Of a stretch of DNA of 64,000 bases, positions 42,593 to 50,114 are shown piece after piece. The translations under genes and the position numbers were made by a program. The notes beneath the pieces were generated by a model. It had not been told where the DNA came from. It saw only the letters and a list, made by a program, of their open reading frames with translations, and searched no databases. The stretch is taken from positions 6,771,203 through 6,835,202 of the forward strand of contig NZ_JAGINW010000001.1 in NCBI RefSeq assembly GCF_017876405.1, read 5' to 3'. Numbering within the stretch: the first letter of the stretch is position 1; the number at the start of each line of letters is the position of its first letter. The stretch comes from Kibdelosporangium banguiense (GTDB lineage Bacteria; Actinomycetota; Actinomycetes; Mycobacteriales; Pseudonocardiaceae).

Positions 42593-43705
42593 TCAGGAGG
42601 CGAATCTGAGGACCGGCTTGATCGTGTCGCCGGACGTCACATCGCTTACCGCTTGGGCGATCTCCTCGAACTTGTAGTGCCTGATCAGTTTCCGGACCGG
42701 CAGCCGGCCGCGGGCGACGAGGCTGACCAGTTCCGGCACAAGAGTCTGGGTCTCCGCGTCGCCGAGCGTGAGCCCGGTGACGCGACGGCCGGACAGCATG
42801 AAGTTGACGTCGATCGGCACCTGTGTGCCGAACGCGGGAGCGCCGACGATCACAGCGGTGCCACGCGCGGCGAGGCTGGATATGGCCGCGCCCAGCACAT
42901 CGACGTTTCCGGTGGTCTCGATGACGCCGTCGGCTCCGCGGTCGTGCGTCAACCGGCTGATCTCGCTCTGGAAGTCGGTGTCGCTGGTGTCGATCGTGTG
43001 CGTCGCGCCGAGTTCACGAGCGAGCGCCAACCGTGAGGCGACACGGTCGACGACGATGATTCGTCCCACAGGAGTCATCGCCGCGGCCATGACAGCGGAC
43101 AGGCCGACTGCGCCCGCGCCGGTGATGAGCAGTGTGGAGCCCGGTCGTGGTTCGAGCACGTTCCACACCGCACCGACGCCCGTCACCACGCCGCAGCCGA
43201 GGGGCGCCAGATCCTCCAGCGGAGCGTCGGCGTCCACCCGGACAACACTTCGTTCGTCGGCGATGGCGTGCCGTGCGAAGCTGGACTGGCCGAAGAAATG
43301 GCCGCCGATGTTCTGCCCGTCGCGTGAGATGGGGGACGTGCCGTCCAGGCGTGCGCCGCCGATCAGGTTGGCAGGAACCCAGGTCTCGCAGTACGCGGGG
43401 TGTCCTTCGTGGCAGTTTTCGCAACGGCCGCAAGAGGTGTAGCTGAGCAGGACGTGATCGCCCGGCTGGACGCGGGTGACCGCGGCGCCGACCGCCTCGA
43501 TGACGCCCGCGCCCTCATGGCCGAGGACGCCCGGCAGCGGGAAAGGTAAGCCGCCGCTGGCAATGGTCAGGTCGGTGTGGCATATCCCGGCCGCGACCAT
43601 GCGGACGAGGACCTCGTCGGCGCGTGGTTCGGCCAGTTCGACCTCGGTCAGGGCGAATCCGGATCCGGCTGTCTCGACGACGGCCGCGGCAGTGGTTGTG
43701 GTCAT
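42593..43705 (-). CDS. Zinc-dependent alcohol dehydrogenase (aryl/terpenyl-alcohol type)
   Basis: A 370-residue medium-chain dehydrogenase. Catalytic zinc ligands are in AAGICHTDL and LGHEGAG; structural zinc is held by CGRCENCHEGHPAYC; the NAD-binding motif is GAGAVGLSAV. It resembles class III-like aryl-alcohol and geraniol dehydrogenases. It starts 13 nt after the aldehyde dehydrogenase on the same strand, so the pair oxidises an alcohol to the aldehyde and then to the acid. Confidence 0.9.
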   Translation of the reverse strand: MTTTTAAAVVETAGSGFALTEVELAEPRADEVLVRMVAAGICHTDLTIASGGLPFPLPGVLGHEGAGVIEAVGAAVTRVQPGDHVLLSYTSCGRCENCHEGHPAYCETWVPANLIGGARLDGTSPISRDGQNIGGHFFGQSSFARHAIADERSVVRVDADAPLEDLAPLGCGVVTGVGAVWNVLEPRPGSTLLITGAGAVGLSAVMAAAMTPVGRIIVVDRVASRLALARELGATHTIDTSDTDFQSEISRLTHDRGADGVIETTGNVDVLGAAISSLAARGTAVIVGAPAFGTQVPIDVNFMLSGRRVTGLTLGDAETQTLVPELVSLVARGRLPVRKLIRHYKFEEIAQAVSDVTSGDTIKPVLRFAS

Positions 43706-43718
43706 GGCGCCTCAGTCC

Positions 43719-45182
43719 TCAGGCAAGGGAGATGACGACGGATTTGGTTCTGGTGTAGGCGTCGAGCGCCTCGGGGCCGTACTCGCGGCCGTGACCGGAC
43801 TGCTTCACGCCGCCGAACGGGATCGCCGGGTCGAGCATCGCCCAGTCGTTCACCCAGACGATGCCTGCGTGCAGACGAGCGGCCACTCCGTGCGCGCGGG
43901 CGACATTCTCGGTCTGCAACCCTGCTGCGAGGCCGTATGGCGTGCTGTTGGCCAATGCGATGGCTTCTTCCTCGTCCCGGAACGACTGGACGGTCAGGAC
44001 AGGTCCGAAGATTTCCTCTTGTATCACGCGAGAATCCGCGGGCAGGCCGGCGAGTACGGTGGGCTGCAGGTAGAAACCGGGCGAATCGAGCCGCTCGCCA
44101 CCGGCGACCACCCTGGCGCCTTCGGCACGGGCGAGCGCGATGTACTCCTGCGCTTTGGCGAGGTGCCGTTCGCCGGCCATTGGACCGACCACTGTGGACT
44201 CGTCGAACGGGTCGCCGACGGGGACGCCGGGGACTGCCTGGGCGAGGATGCCGAGAACGGTGTCGTACAACGGTTCCGCGACCAGCAGGCGTGGGCCGGC
44301 CATGCAGAACTGGCCGGAGTTGAAGACGAACGCCTTGATCGTCGCGCCGATCGCTTTGTCGAGGTCGGCGTCCTCGAAGATGATGTGGGCGGCGTTGCCG
44401 CCGAGTTCGAGCGTGATCGGCTTGAGCGACTCGCCCGCGACCTGAGCGGCGTACCTGCCGACCTTGGTGGACCCGGTGAAGGCGATCTTGTCCACGCCGG
44501 GGTGGCGCAGCAGGGCGTCCCCGGCCACCGCGCCGCTGCCGGTCACCACGTTGATCACGCCTGCCGGGACGCCGGCCTCAGTGAGGATCTCGGCCATCAG
44601 CAGGGCGCTCAGCGGAGTGTCCTCGGCCGGTTTGTGCACAATCGCGTTGCCCGTCGCCAACGCCGGCGCGATCTTCGACGAGCTCAGGATGAGCGGGAAG
44701 TTGAATGGCGTGATCGCGCCGACCACACCAAGCGGCTCCCGCGCGGTATAGGCGTGCGAGGGAATCGGAATCTGACGCGTGGCCCCATCCAGCGACTGAG
44801 CCAAGGCCGAGTAGTACTCGTACTGCTCGGCGATGGTCTCCACATCCACTGCCCGGCACAGAGTCACGGGCTTGCCGACGTCCACACTCTCGGTCGCGAC
44901 GAGCTCATCGGCCCGGCTGCGGATGAGATCGGCGACCCGGTGCAGAACACGAGCGCGTTCCCGGCCCGGAGTCCGAGCCCACGGCCCATCATCGAACGCG
45001 GCACGGGCGGCTGCGACGGCGTCATTCACATCGTCAGCCGTCGCCTCGGCGACAGTCGTCACCACATCGCCGGTGGACGGGTCGATCACGTCCCGGCGTT
45101 CCGCGCGTTCCCGCCACCGACCGGCTATGAACAGCCCGCCCGGGCCAAGCTCCGGTCTGACACGGTCATCCACAGTGGTCAT
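43719..45182 (-). CDS. NAD-dependent aldehyde dehydrogenase
   Basis: A 487-residue ALDH. Motifs are GAITPFNFPL (Asn), FTGSTKVGR (NAD), LELGGNAAHI (general-base Glu), NSGQFCMAG (catalytic Cys) and EEIFGPVL. Substrate range is not predictable from these. It is divergent from a MarR regulator over a 119-bp gap and forms an operon with the alcohol dehydrogenase. Confidence 0.93.
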   Translation of the reverse strand: MTTVDDRVRPELGPGGLFIAGRWRERAERRDVIDPSTGDVVTTVAEATADDVNDAVAAARAAFDDGPWARTPGRERARVLHRVADLIRSRADELVATESVDVGKPVTLCRAVDVETIAEQYEYYSALAQSLDGATRQIPIPSHAYTAREPLGVVGAITPFNFPLILSSSKIAPALATGNAIVHKPAEDTPLSALLMAEILTEAGVPAGVINVVTGSGAVAGDALLRHPGVDKIAFTGSTKVGRYAAQVAGESLKPITLELGGNAAHIIFEDADLDKAIGATIKAFVFNSGQFCMAGPRLLVAEPLYDTVLGILAQAVPGVPVGDPFDESTVVGPMAGERHLAKAQEYIALARAEGARVVAGGERLDSPGFYLQPTVLAGLPADSRVIQEEIFGPVLTVQSFRDEEEAIALANSTPYGLAAGLQTENVARAHGVAARLHAGIVWVNDWAMLDPAIPFGGVKQSGHGREYGPEALDAYTRTKSVVISLA

Positions 45183-45229
45183 GGCAGCTACCTCCGTTGG
45201 TGCGTGCGGCGGAGATTATCAGGATTCCT

Positions 45230-45239
45230 GTCAATTGAC
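45230..45239. promoter_or_regulatory. Candidate MarR operator GTCAATTGAC
   Basis: A perfect 10-bp palindrome lies between the divergent ALDH and MarR genes. A -10-like TATAGT (45289-45294) ends 7 nt before the MarR ATG with no ribosome binding site, so MarR may be leaderless. Confidence 0.4.
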
Positions 45240-45301
45240 GAGACCCGTTTCCGGGGCCAGATCAAGTGGATCAACAGGCTTCCTGCCCTATAGTGCTGAC
45301 C

Positions 45302-45775
45302 ATGACCAACACCGACGCCGGGCGCCTGCTCAAGCAACGCCAGCAAGCCCGGCCGTCACTGCTCTACGCGATCAAGCAGGTCGAACTGGTGGTCCGCGCC
45401 CACCTCGACGACCTACTCAAACCTTCCGGCGTCACCGCGCTGCAATACACCGCCTTGACCGTGCTGCAGCGTCGCGAAGGACTCTCCTCGGCCGAGCTCG
45501 CCCGTAACTCCTTCGTCACGCCTCAGGCGATGGCCGATCTCGTTATGTCCCTGGAACGGCGTGGGCTGATCACTCGCGAACGCGATCCTGCCAACCGTCG
45601 GCGGCTGCTTCTTGGCCTGACCACTGCCGGTTACGACTTGCTGGCTTCTCATGAGCCGGCGATCCGGGCCTTGGAGGAGCAGATGCTGGGGGATCTGGAT
45701 CTTGGTGAGCGGGAGGCTTTCGCCGACTTTCTCAATCGGTGTCGCGCTGCGCTGGCTGTTGAACCTCCTCAGTAG
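45302..45775 (+). CDS. MarR-family regulator
   Basis: A 157-residue winged-helix regulator with LSSAELARNSFVTPQAMADLVMSLERRGLI (recognition region) and the wing ERDPANRRRLLLGLT. ATG 45302 is chosen over ATG 45266, which adds residues without family resemblance. It is divergent from the aldehyde/alcohol dehydrogenase operon and probably represses it, responding to a phenolic or aldehyde ligand. Confidence 0.9.
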   Translation: MTNTDAGRLLKQRQQARPSLLYAIKQVELVVRAHLDDLLKPSGVTALQYTALTVLQRREGLSSAELARNSFVTPQAMADLVMSLERRGLITRERDPANRRRLLLGLTTAGYDLLASHEPAIRALEEQMLGDLDLGEREAFADFLNRCRAALAVEPPQ

Positions 45776-46183
45776 GGTGCTTCTCTCCCCCTGTGAGTGC
45801 GGCTCCTTTTCTTCTGAGAGATATGCCCTGCCGGGCGGGCAAACCTCCCTCAGATGAGGACACTCAGAGCGGATTTCTGTTGCGCTGGCGCGTTTTTCTC
45901 TTCTATGGCTCGGTAACCGGGGCCGGGTTCGCGACCGGGGGCGCTAACCGGGCCCGCCAGGAGCTTCTTCCCGCCGACCGGCGCTCTTTCCCAGCCGGAG
46001 CGCTGACCGGCCTCGCTAGACTCCTGACTCGGTAACCGTCTCATCTGTCGGGGAGACCCTGGCCAGGGCTTCTTCTGGCGCCCAATGTGGACAACTTGCG
46101 CTGTTCGATCCTGGGCGCGCGAAAACTGCCGGACCTCATCGGTAGGCTGGATATCGGGGGGCCGAGGGGCGCCGTCAGTTTGT
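45776..46183. other. 408-bp region without a supported gene
   Basis: Convergent gap between MarR and the FAD monooxygenase. Short open frames exist (for example 45793-46035) but they have no ribosome binding site, family resemblance or strong codon bias. The only structure I see is a nested inverted repeat at 45813-45853: outer arms TCTGAG/CTCAGA and inner TGCCC/GGGCA, a possible MarR terminator. Confidence 0.45.
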
Positions 46184-47647
46184 CTACTGGGTTGGGGCGA
46201 ACCATGTTGTGAGGGCTTCTTGGAGACCTTCGCCGCCTGCCCATGCTACGACTCCGTCTGGTCGGATGAGGAGGGATGGGAGGTCTTGATCTGTTTTGCC
46301 TTGGATGACATGTACCCGGTCTGTGGGGAAGTCCACATCGGATGGCAGTCCGCCCTGATCGATCAGCAGGCCCTTGCCGTCGGTCATGTGCTTGTCCAAG
46401 GCCAGGTCTGGGGCGCTGCGGCCGATGAGGGGGTGGTTGCCTGGGAGCTTGTAGCGCTGCCAGACACCGGAGATCATTCTGGCGAAGTAGGTTGTGCCTG
46501 TTGTTGTTTCGGTTAGTTCGGTGACTATGGCGCGTAGTGCTCTGGCGTGGGAGTCGGGGCGCATCAGGGCTATTTGGGCGCGGGTCCAGTCCAGTACCCA
46601 TGCGCCGATTGGGTGGCGCTCCGTTGTGTATGTGTCCAGCAGGGTTTCTGTGCCCCAGCCGTTGATTTTCGCCGCCAGTTTCCAGCCGAGGTTGACCGCG
46701 TCGCCGATGCCCAGGTTCAGGCCCTGGCCGCCGAAGGGGGAGTGGACGTGGGCGGCGTCCCCGGCCAGCAGCACGCGGCCGAGGCGGTACGTGCTCGCTT
46801 GGCGGGCGTTGTCGGTGAAGCGGGTCGCCGACTTCACCGCCGTCACCCGGACGTCCACACCGGACACTGCGCGGAGGCTCTTTTCCAGTTCTTCCGCCGT
46901 TATCGGGGTGTCTCGGTCGGCGGGCGGGCCGTCGAACTCGACGGTCAGGATTCGGCCGGGGGTGGGGCCGTGGGCGTAGATTCCAGTCGGCGTTGTCGTC
47001 CAGCCGCGGCTTAGGGCTTCCGCGCCTTCCATTTCCACGATTGCCTGGTGGCCGGTGATCTCAGGCGGTGTTCCGGGGAATTCGAAGCCGGCCAGTTTGC
47101 GGACCAGGCTTCGGCCGCCGTCGCAGCCGACCAGCCAGCCCGCGGTGAGCTTCTCGCTGTCTGTGTGCACGGTGACGCCGTCTTCTGAGGTGTCGAAACC
47201 TGTCAACTCGGTGCCGCGCCGCACTTGCACGCCCAGTTCGGCGGCACAGTCGATCAGGATCGCCTCGATCTGCTGCTGGTTGACGAACCCGATCTCGCCG
47301 GCTGGGCCACGGCCCTGGAAGTCCGGGCCGCTCTGGTCGAACAGGTCGCCCGACAGCCAGATCGCCGCGAAGTGCCCGGCGAACTTCGGCGGGGGCTTGG
47401 CCGCTCCGCCCTTCAGGAAGGCCCGGAACACGCCCATGTTCTGTTCCTGGGCGGCGGCGAGCCTCGGCAGCAGGCCCCGGCGGTGGAACGCCTCGGCGGT
47501 GGGAACGTTGATCGCTCCGGCCTTGATCGTCGGATCCGGCTCGGCGAGCCGCTCCAGCACGGCCACGTTCACCCCTTGTAACCGCAGCTCACAGGCCAGC
47601 ATCAGACCGGTCGGCCCGGCTCCGGCGATGATCACGTCGTAGTCCAT
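46184..47647 (-). CDS. FAD-dependent aromatic monooxygenase
   Basis: A 487-residue group A flavin monooxygenase. Motifs are the N-terminal Rossmann GAGPTGLMLACEL, the CDGGRS (DG) motif and the FAD ribityl motif GDAAHVHSPFGGQGLNLG. The family includes polyketide hydroxylases, rifampicin monooxygenase and tetracycline-inactivating enzymes, so antibiotic tolerance or tailoring is possible. It is divergent from a TetR over a 47-bp region whose inverted repeat spans both -10 elements. A TACAGT ends 7 nt before the ATG, so it may be leaderless. Confidence 0.9.
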   Translation of the reverse strand: MDYDVIIAGAGPTGLMLACELRLQGVNVAVLERLAEPDPTIKAGAINVPTAEAFHRRGLLPRLAAAQEQNMGVFRAFLKGGAAKPPPKFAGHFAAIWLSGDLFDQSGPDFQGRGPAGEIGFVNQQQIEAILIDCAAELGVQVRRGTELTGFDTSEDGVTVHTDSEKLTAGWLVGCDGGRSLVRKLAGFEFPGTPPEITGHQAIVEMEGAEALSRGWTTTPTGIYAHGPTPGRILTVEFDGPPADRDTPITAEELEKSLRAVSGVDVRVTAVKSATRFTDNARQASTYRLGRVLLAGDAAHVHSPFGGQGLNLGIGDAVNLGWKLAAKINGWGTETLLDTYTTERHPIGAWVLDWTRAQIALMRPDSHARALRAIVTELTETTTGTTYFARMISGVWQRYKLPGNHPLIGRSAPDLALDKHMTDGKGLLIDQGGLPSDVDFPTDRVHVIQGKTDQDLPSLLIRPDGVVAWAGGEGLQEALTTWFAPTQ

Positions 47648-47658
47648 GACTAAAACTG

Positions 47659-47684
47659 TACCCGACTCAAAATTATGTCGGGTA
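47659..47684. promoter_or_regulatory. Operator in the divergent monooxygenase/TetR promoter
   Basis: TACCCGAC-n10-GTCGGGTA is a perfect 8-bp inverted repeat. It overlaps the -10-like TACAGT of the monooxygenase (47660-47655, minus strand) and the -10-like TATATT of TetR (47683-47688), so one bound dimer could shut both promoters. Confidence 0.7.
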
Positions 47685-47694
47685 TATTTTCTTC

Positions 47695-48291
47695 GTGACG
47701 TCCTTGCGGGAGCGGAAGAAGGCCGAGACCAGGCAGCGCATTGCCGACATGGGCACGCTGCTGTTCGTGACGCGTGGGTTCGACAACGTGACGATCGCCG
47801 AGGTCGCCGAGGCCGCGGGCGTCTCGAAGGTGACCGTCTTCAACTACTTCTCCCGCAAGGAGGACATCTTCTTCGACCGCTACCCGCAGGCCGCCGAGCT
47901 GCTGACCACCGCGATCCGCGACCGCGCCGAAGGGCAGACGCCGGTGGAGGCGTTGCGCCGCCTGTTCGTCAGCCTCGCCGAACAGCATCACCCGCTCGGT
48001 GGGTTCGAAGATCGGTACCTGGTGTTCTGGCAGACGGTGCTCAACTCGCCCGCGCTACGCGCCCGTGCCCGCGAAGCGACCGACGAACTGCAGGAGCATC
48101 TCGCCGGCCTGCTCACGGGTATCGACCCCGACCCGAAGCTGACCGCCGCGCTGGTCATGGCGGCTTTCCGGAGCGTCTACACCGCCACCATCAGCCGGAT
48201 GTTCGCCGGGAGCAGCGCGGCCGAGGTCACCCCGGATCACATCGAAGCGGTCGATCATGTCTTCGACCGGCTCGCTTCCGGGATAGCGTGA
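47695..48291 (+). CDS. TetR-family regulator of the FAD monooxygenase
   Basis: A 198-residue regulator with helix-turn-helix VTIAEVAEAAGVSKVTVFNYF. The GTG at 47695 lies 6 nt after TATATT, which suggests a leaderless message. By position it represses the divergent monooxygenase gene. The TIGR03084-like gene starts 4 nt after its stop, so the two are co-transcribed. Confidence 0.9.
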   Translation: MTSLRERKKAETRQRIADMGTLLFVTRGFDNVTIAEVAEAAGVSKVTVFNYFSRKEDIFFDRYPQAAELLTTAIRDRAEGQTPVEALRRLFVSLAEQHHPLGGFEDRYLVFWQTVLNSPALRARAREATDELQEHLAGLLTGIDPDPKLTAALVMAAFRSVYTATISRMFAGSSAAEVTPDHIEAVDHVFDRLASGIA

Positions 48292-48295
48292 GCGC

Positions 48296-49036
48296 GTGGA
48301 GATATTCGACGACCTGCAGGCGGAATACGATCGCCTGGACGGCATCTTCGCCACGCTGACCGACGAGCAGTGGGCCAGCCCCTCTGCGGCTGCGGGCTGG
48401 AGCGTGGTCGATGTGGTCCTGCACCTCGCTCAATCCGAGGAAACCGTGTCCGCGACCATTGCCCGAACCCCCGTCATGCCTGGTCGGCTCGCCGCGGACC
48501 GCGAAGGCCTGAGCGTCGACGAAGCCATGGACCGCTGGGTGGCTGCCGAGCGCGCTGGGCCCGATGTTGTCTACCCCCGGTGGCAGGCCGCGCGGCACAA
48601 GTCCATGGAGGCCCTGCGCTCAGCCGACCCGGACAAAGCATCCGCTTGGGCCTCCGCCCCACTGCGCCCCGCCACCATGGCCACCACGCGCCTCGCCGAA
48701 CACTGGGCCCACGCCCTCGACATCACCGAACCACTCGGCATCCCTTACCCGGATACCGCGCGCCTGCGGCACATCGCCCGGCTCGGCTATCGGACCTTGC
48801 CGTACGCCTTCGAGATCGCCGGTCTGCAGGCAGGGCCGGTCCGTGCCGAGCTGACGGGCCCTGCCGGTGAGAGCTGGCAGTTCGGACCTGAGGATGCCGA
48901 GTCGGTGATCACCGGGTCCGTTGGCGCGTTCTGCCGCGTGGGCGCGCAGCGGCTCGCGCCTGAGGACTCCGGTTTGACCGCGACCGGTCCGTATGGCTTC
49001 GCGGCGTTGCGGGTACTCCGCAACTACGCCGCCTAG
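48296..49036 (+). CDS. DinB-like/maleylpyruvate-isomerase-type metal-binding protein
   Basis: A 246-residue protein of the mycothiol-dependent isomerase/DinB-like fold. The N-terminal segment DEQWASPSAAAGWSVVDVVLHLAQ and the later TTRLAEHWAHALDI carry the histidines that bind a divalent metal in this superfamily; the layout matches TIGR03084-type proteins. A mycothiol- or metal-dependent detoxification role beside the monooxygenase is plausible but unproven. GTG 48296 is the start. It overlaps the convergent galM gene by 4 bp. Confidence 0.78.
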   Translation: MEIFDDLQAEYDRLDGIFATLTDEQWASPSAAAGWSVVDVVLHLAQSEETVSATIARTPVMPGRLAADREGLSVDEAMDRWVAAERAGPDVVYPRWQAARHKSMEALRSADPDKASAWASAPLRPATMATTRLAEHWAHALDITEPLGIPYPDTARLRHIARLGYRTLPYAFEIAGLQAGPVRAELTGPAGESWQFGPEDAESVITGSVGAFCRVGAQRLAPEDSGLTATGPYGFAALRVLRNYAA

Positions 49037-50097
49037 CCGAGTTTGTCGGAAGTGGACAGTTCGAAAACGGTTTCCTGGTGGTATGTTTCGCCTGGACGCA
49101 GTGTTGTGGTGGGGAAGTCCGGACGGTTGGGGGAGTCCGGGAAATGCTGCGCTTCCAGGGCAAAACCCGCGCCGCGGTGGTAGGGGTGGCCGAGGAAGTT
49201 GCCCGAGTAGAACTGCAGGCCGGGTTCGGTTGTCCACATTGTCAGCAGGCGGCCGGAGATCGGCTCATACGCCTGTGCTGCAAGGGAAAGCGAGGAGCTC
49301 GCTCGGTCCAGTACCCAGTTGTGGTCGTAACCGTGCCCGATTTCCAGCTGGGGATGGGAATCGTCGATGCGGGCACCGATTTCGGTGGCCTGACGGAAAT
49401 CGAACGGGGTGCCGTCGACCGGAATGGGGTCTCCGACCGGGATCAGGGTCTCGTCGGTGGGACAGAACCTGCCGGCGTTGAGCATCAGGGTGTGGCCGTG
49501 GATGTCGCCGGAGCCCTCGCCGGCCAGGTTCCAGTAGGTGTGGTTGGTCAGGTTGACGACTGTGGGCGCGTCGGTGGTGGCGCGGTAGGTGATGCTCAGC
49601 TGGTTGGGCCCGGCCAAGCGGTAGGTCACCTCGGTGGTCAGGGTTCCGGGGTAACCCTGGTCGCCGTCCGGGCTCACCAGCGTGAGCCGCACGCCGTCGT
49701 CCACTTCGGTTGCCGACCACACCTTTGTGTCGAACCCGGCAGGCCCGCCGTGCAGGCTGTTCTTGCCGTTGTTGATGGGAACCTGGTGGACGGTTCCGTC
49801 GAGGGTGAACGTGCCGCGGGCGATCCTGTTGGCGTAACGGCCGATCAGCGCGCCGAGGAAGACCCGGTCCGCGCCGGGCTGGTTGTTGGCAACGTAGTGC
49901 TCGAGTGCAGGGAACCCGAGCACTACGTTGCCAGGCTTGCCCTGGCGGTCGGGCGCATCCAGGGACTGGATCACGCCGCCGTAGTCGAGCAAGCGCACGG
50001 TAAGGCCACCGGGCCAGGCGAGGGTGTATCTGTGCACGTCGGTGTCACCGACCCGGCCGAAGAGCTCCCGCGTGAGTCCGGGCGCGGATCGGGACAT
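49033..50097 (-). CDS. galM: Aldose 1-epimerase
   Basis: A 354-residue mutarotase. Catalytic residues are in KNSLHGGPAGFD (His), VNLTNHTYWNL (His) and ALEAQHFPDSPN (Glu base). It converts alpha and beta anomers of galactose, glucose or arabinose. The gene starts 17 nt downstream of the double-GH43 gene, so it probably processes the sugars released by that enzyme. No signal peptide is seen. Confidence 0.92.
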   Translation of the reverse strand: MSRSAPGLTRELFGRVGDTDVHRYTLAWPGGLTVRLLDYGGVIQSLDAPDRQGKPGNVVLGFPALEHYVANNQPGADRVFLGALIGRYANRIARGTFTLDGTVHQVPINNGKNSLHGGPAGFDTKVWSATEVDDGVRLTLVSPDGDQGYPGTLTTEVTYRLAGPNQLSITYRATTDAPTVVNLTNHTYWNLAGEGSGDIHGHTLMLNAGRFCPTDETLIPVGDPIPVDGTPFDFRQATEIGARIDDSHPQLEIGHGYDHNWVLDRASSSLSLAAQAYEPISGRLLTMWTTEPGLQFYSGNFLGHPYHRGAGFALEAQHFPDSPNRPDFPTTTLRPGETYHQETVFELSTSDKLG

Positions 50098-50114
50098 CGA
50101 ACGTACTCCTTGTC

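Noticed and set aside
45793-46035. An 80-codon plus-strand frame after MarR
   Set aside because: Composition unlike the neighbouring genes, no ribosome binding site and no family; probably non-coding.
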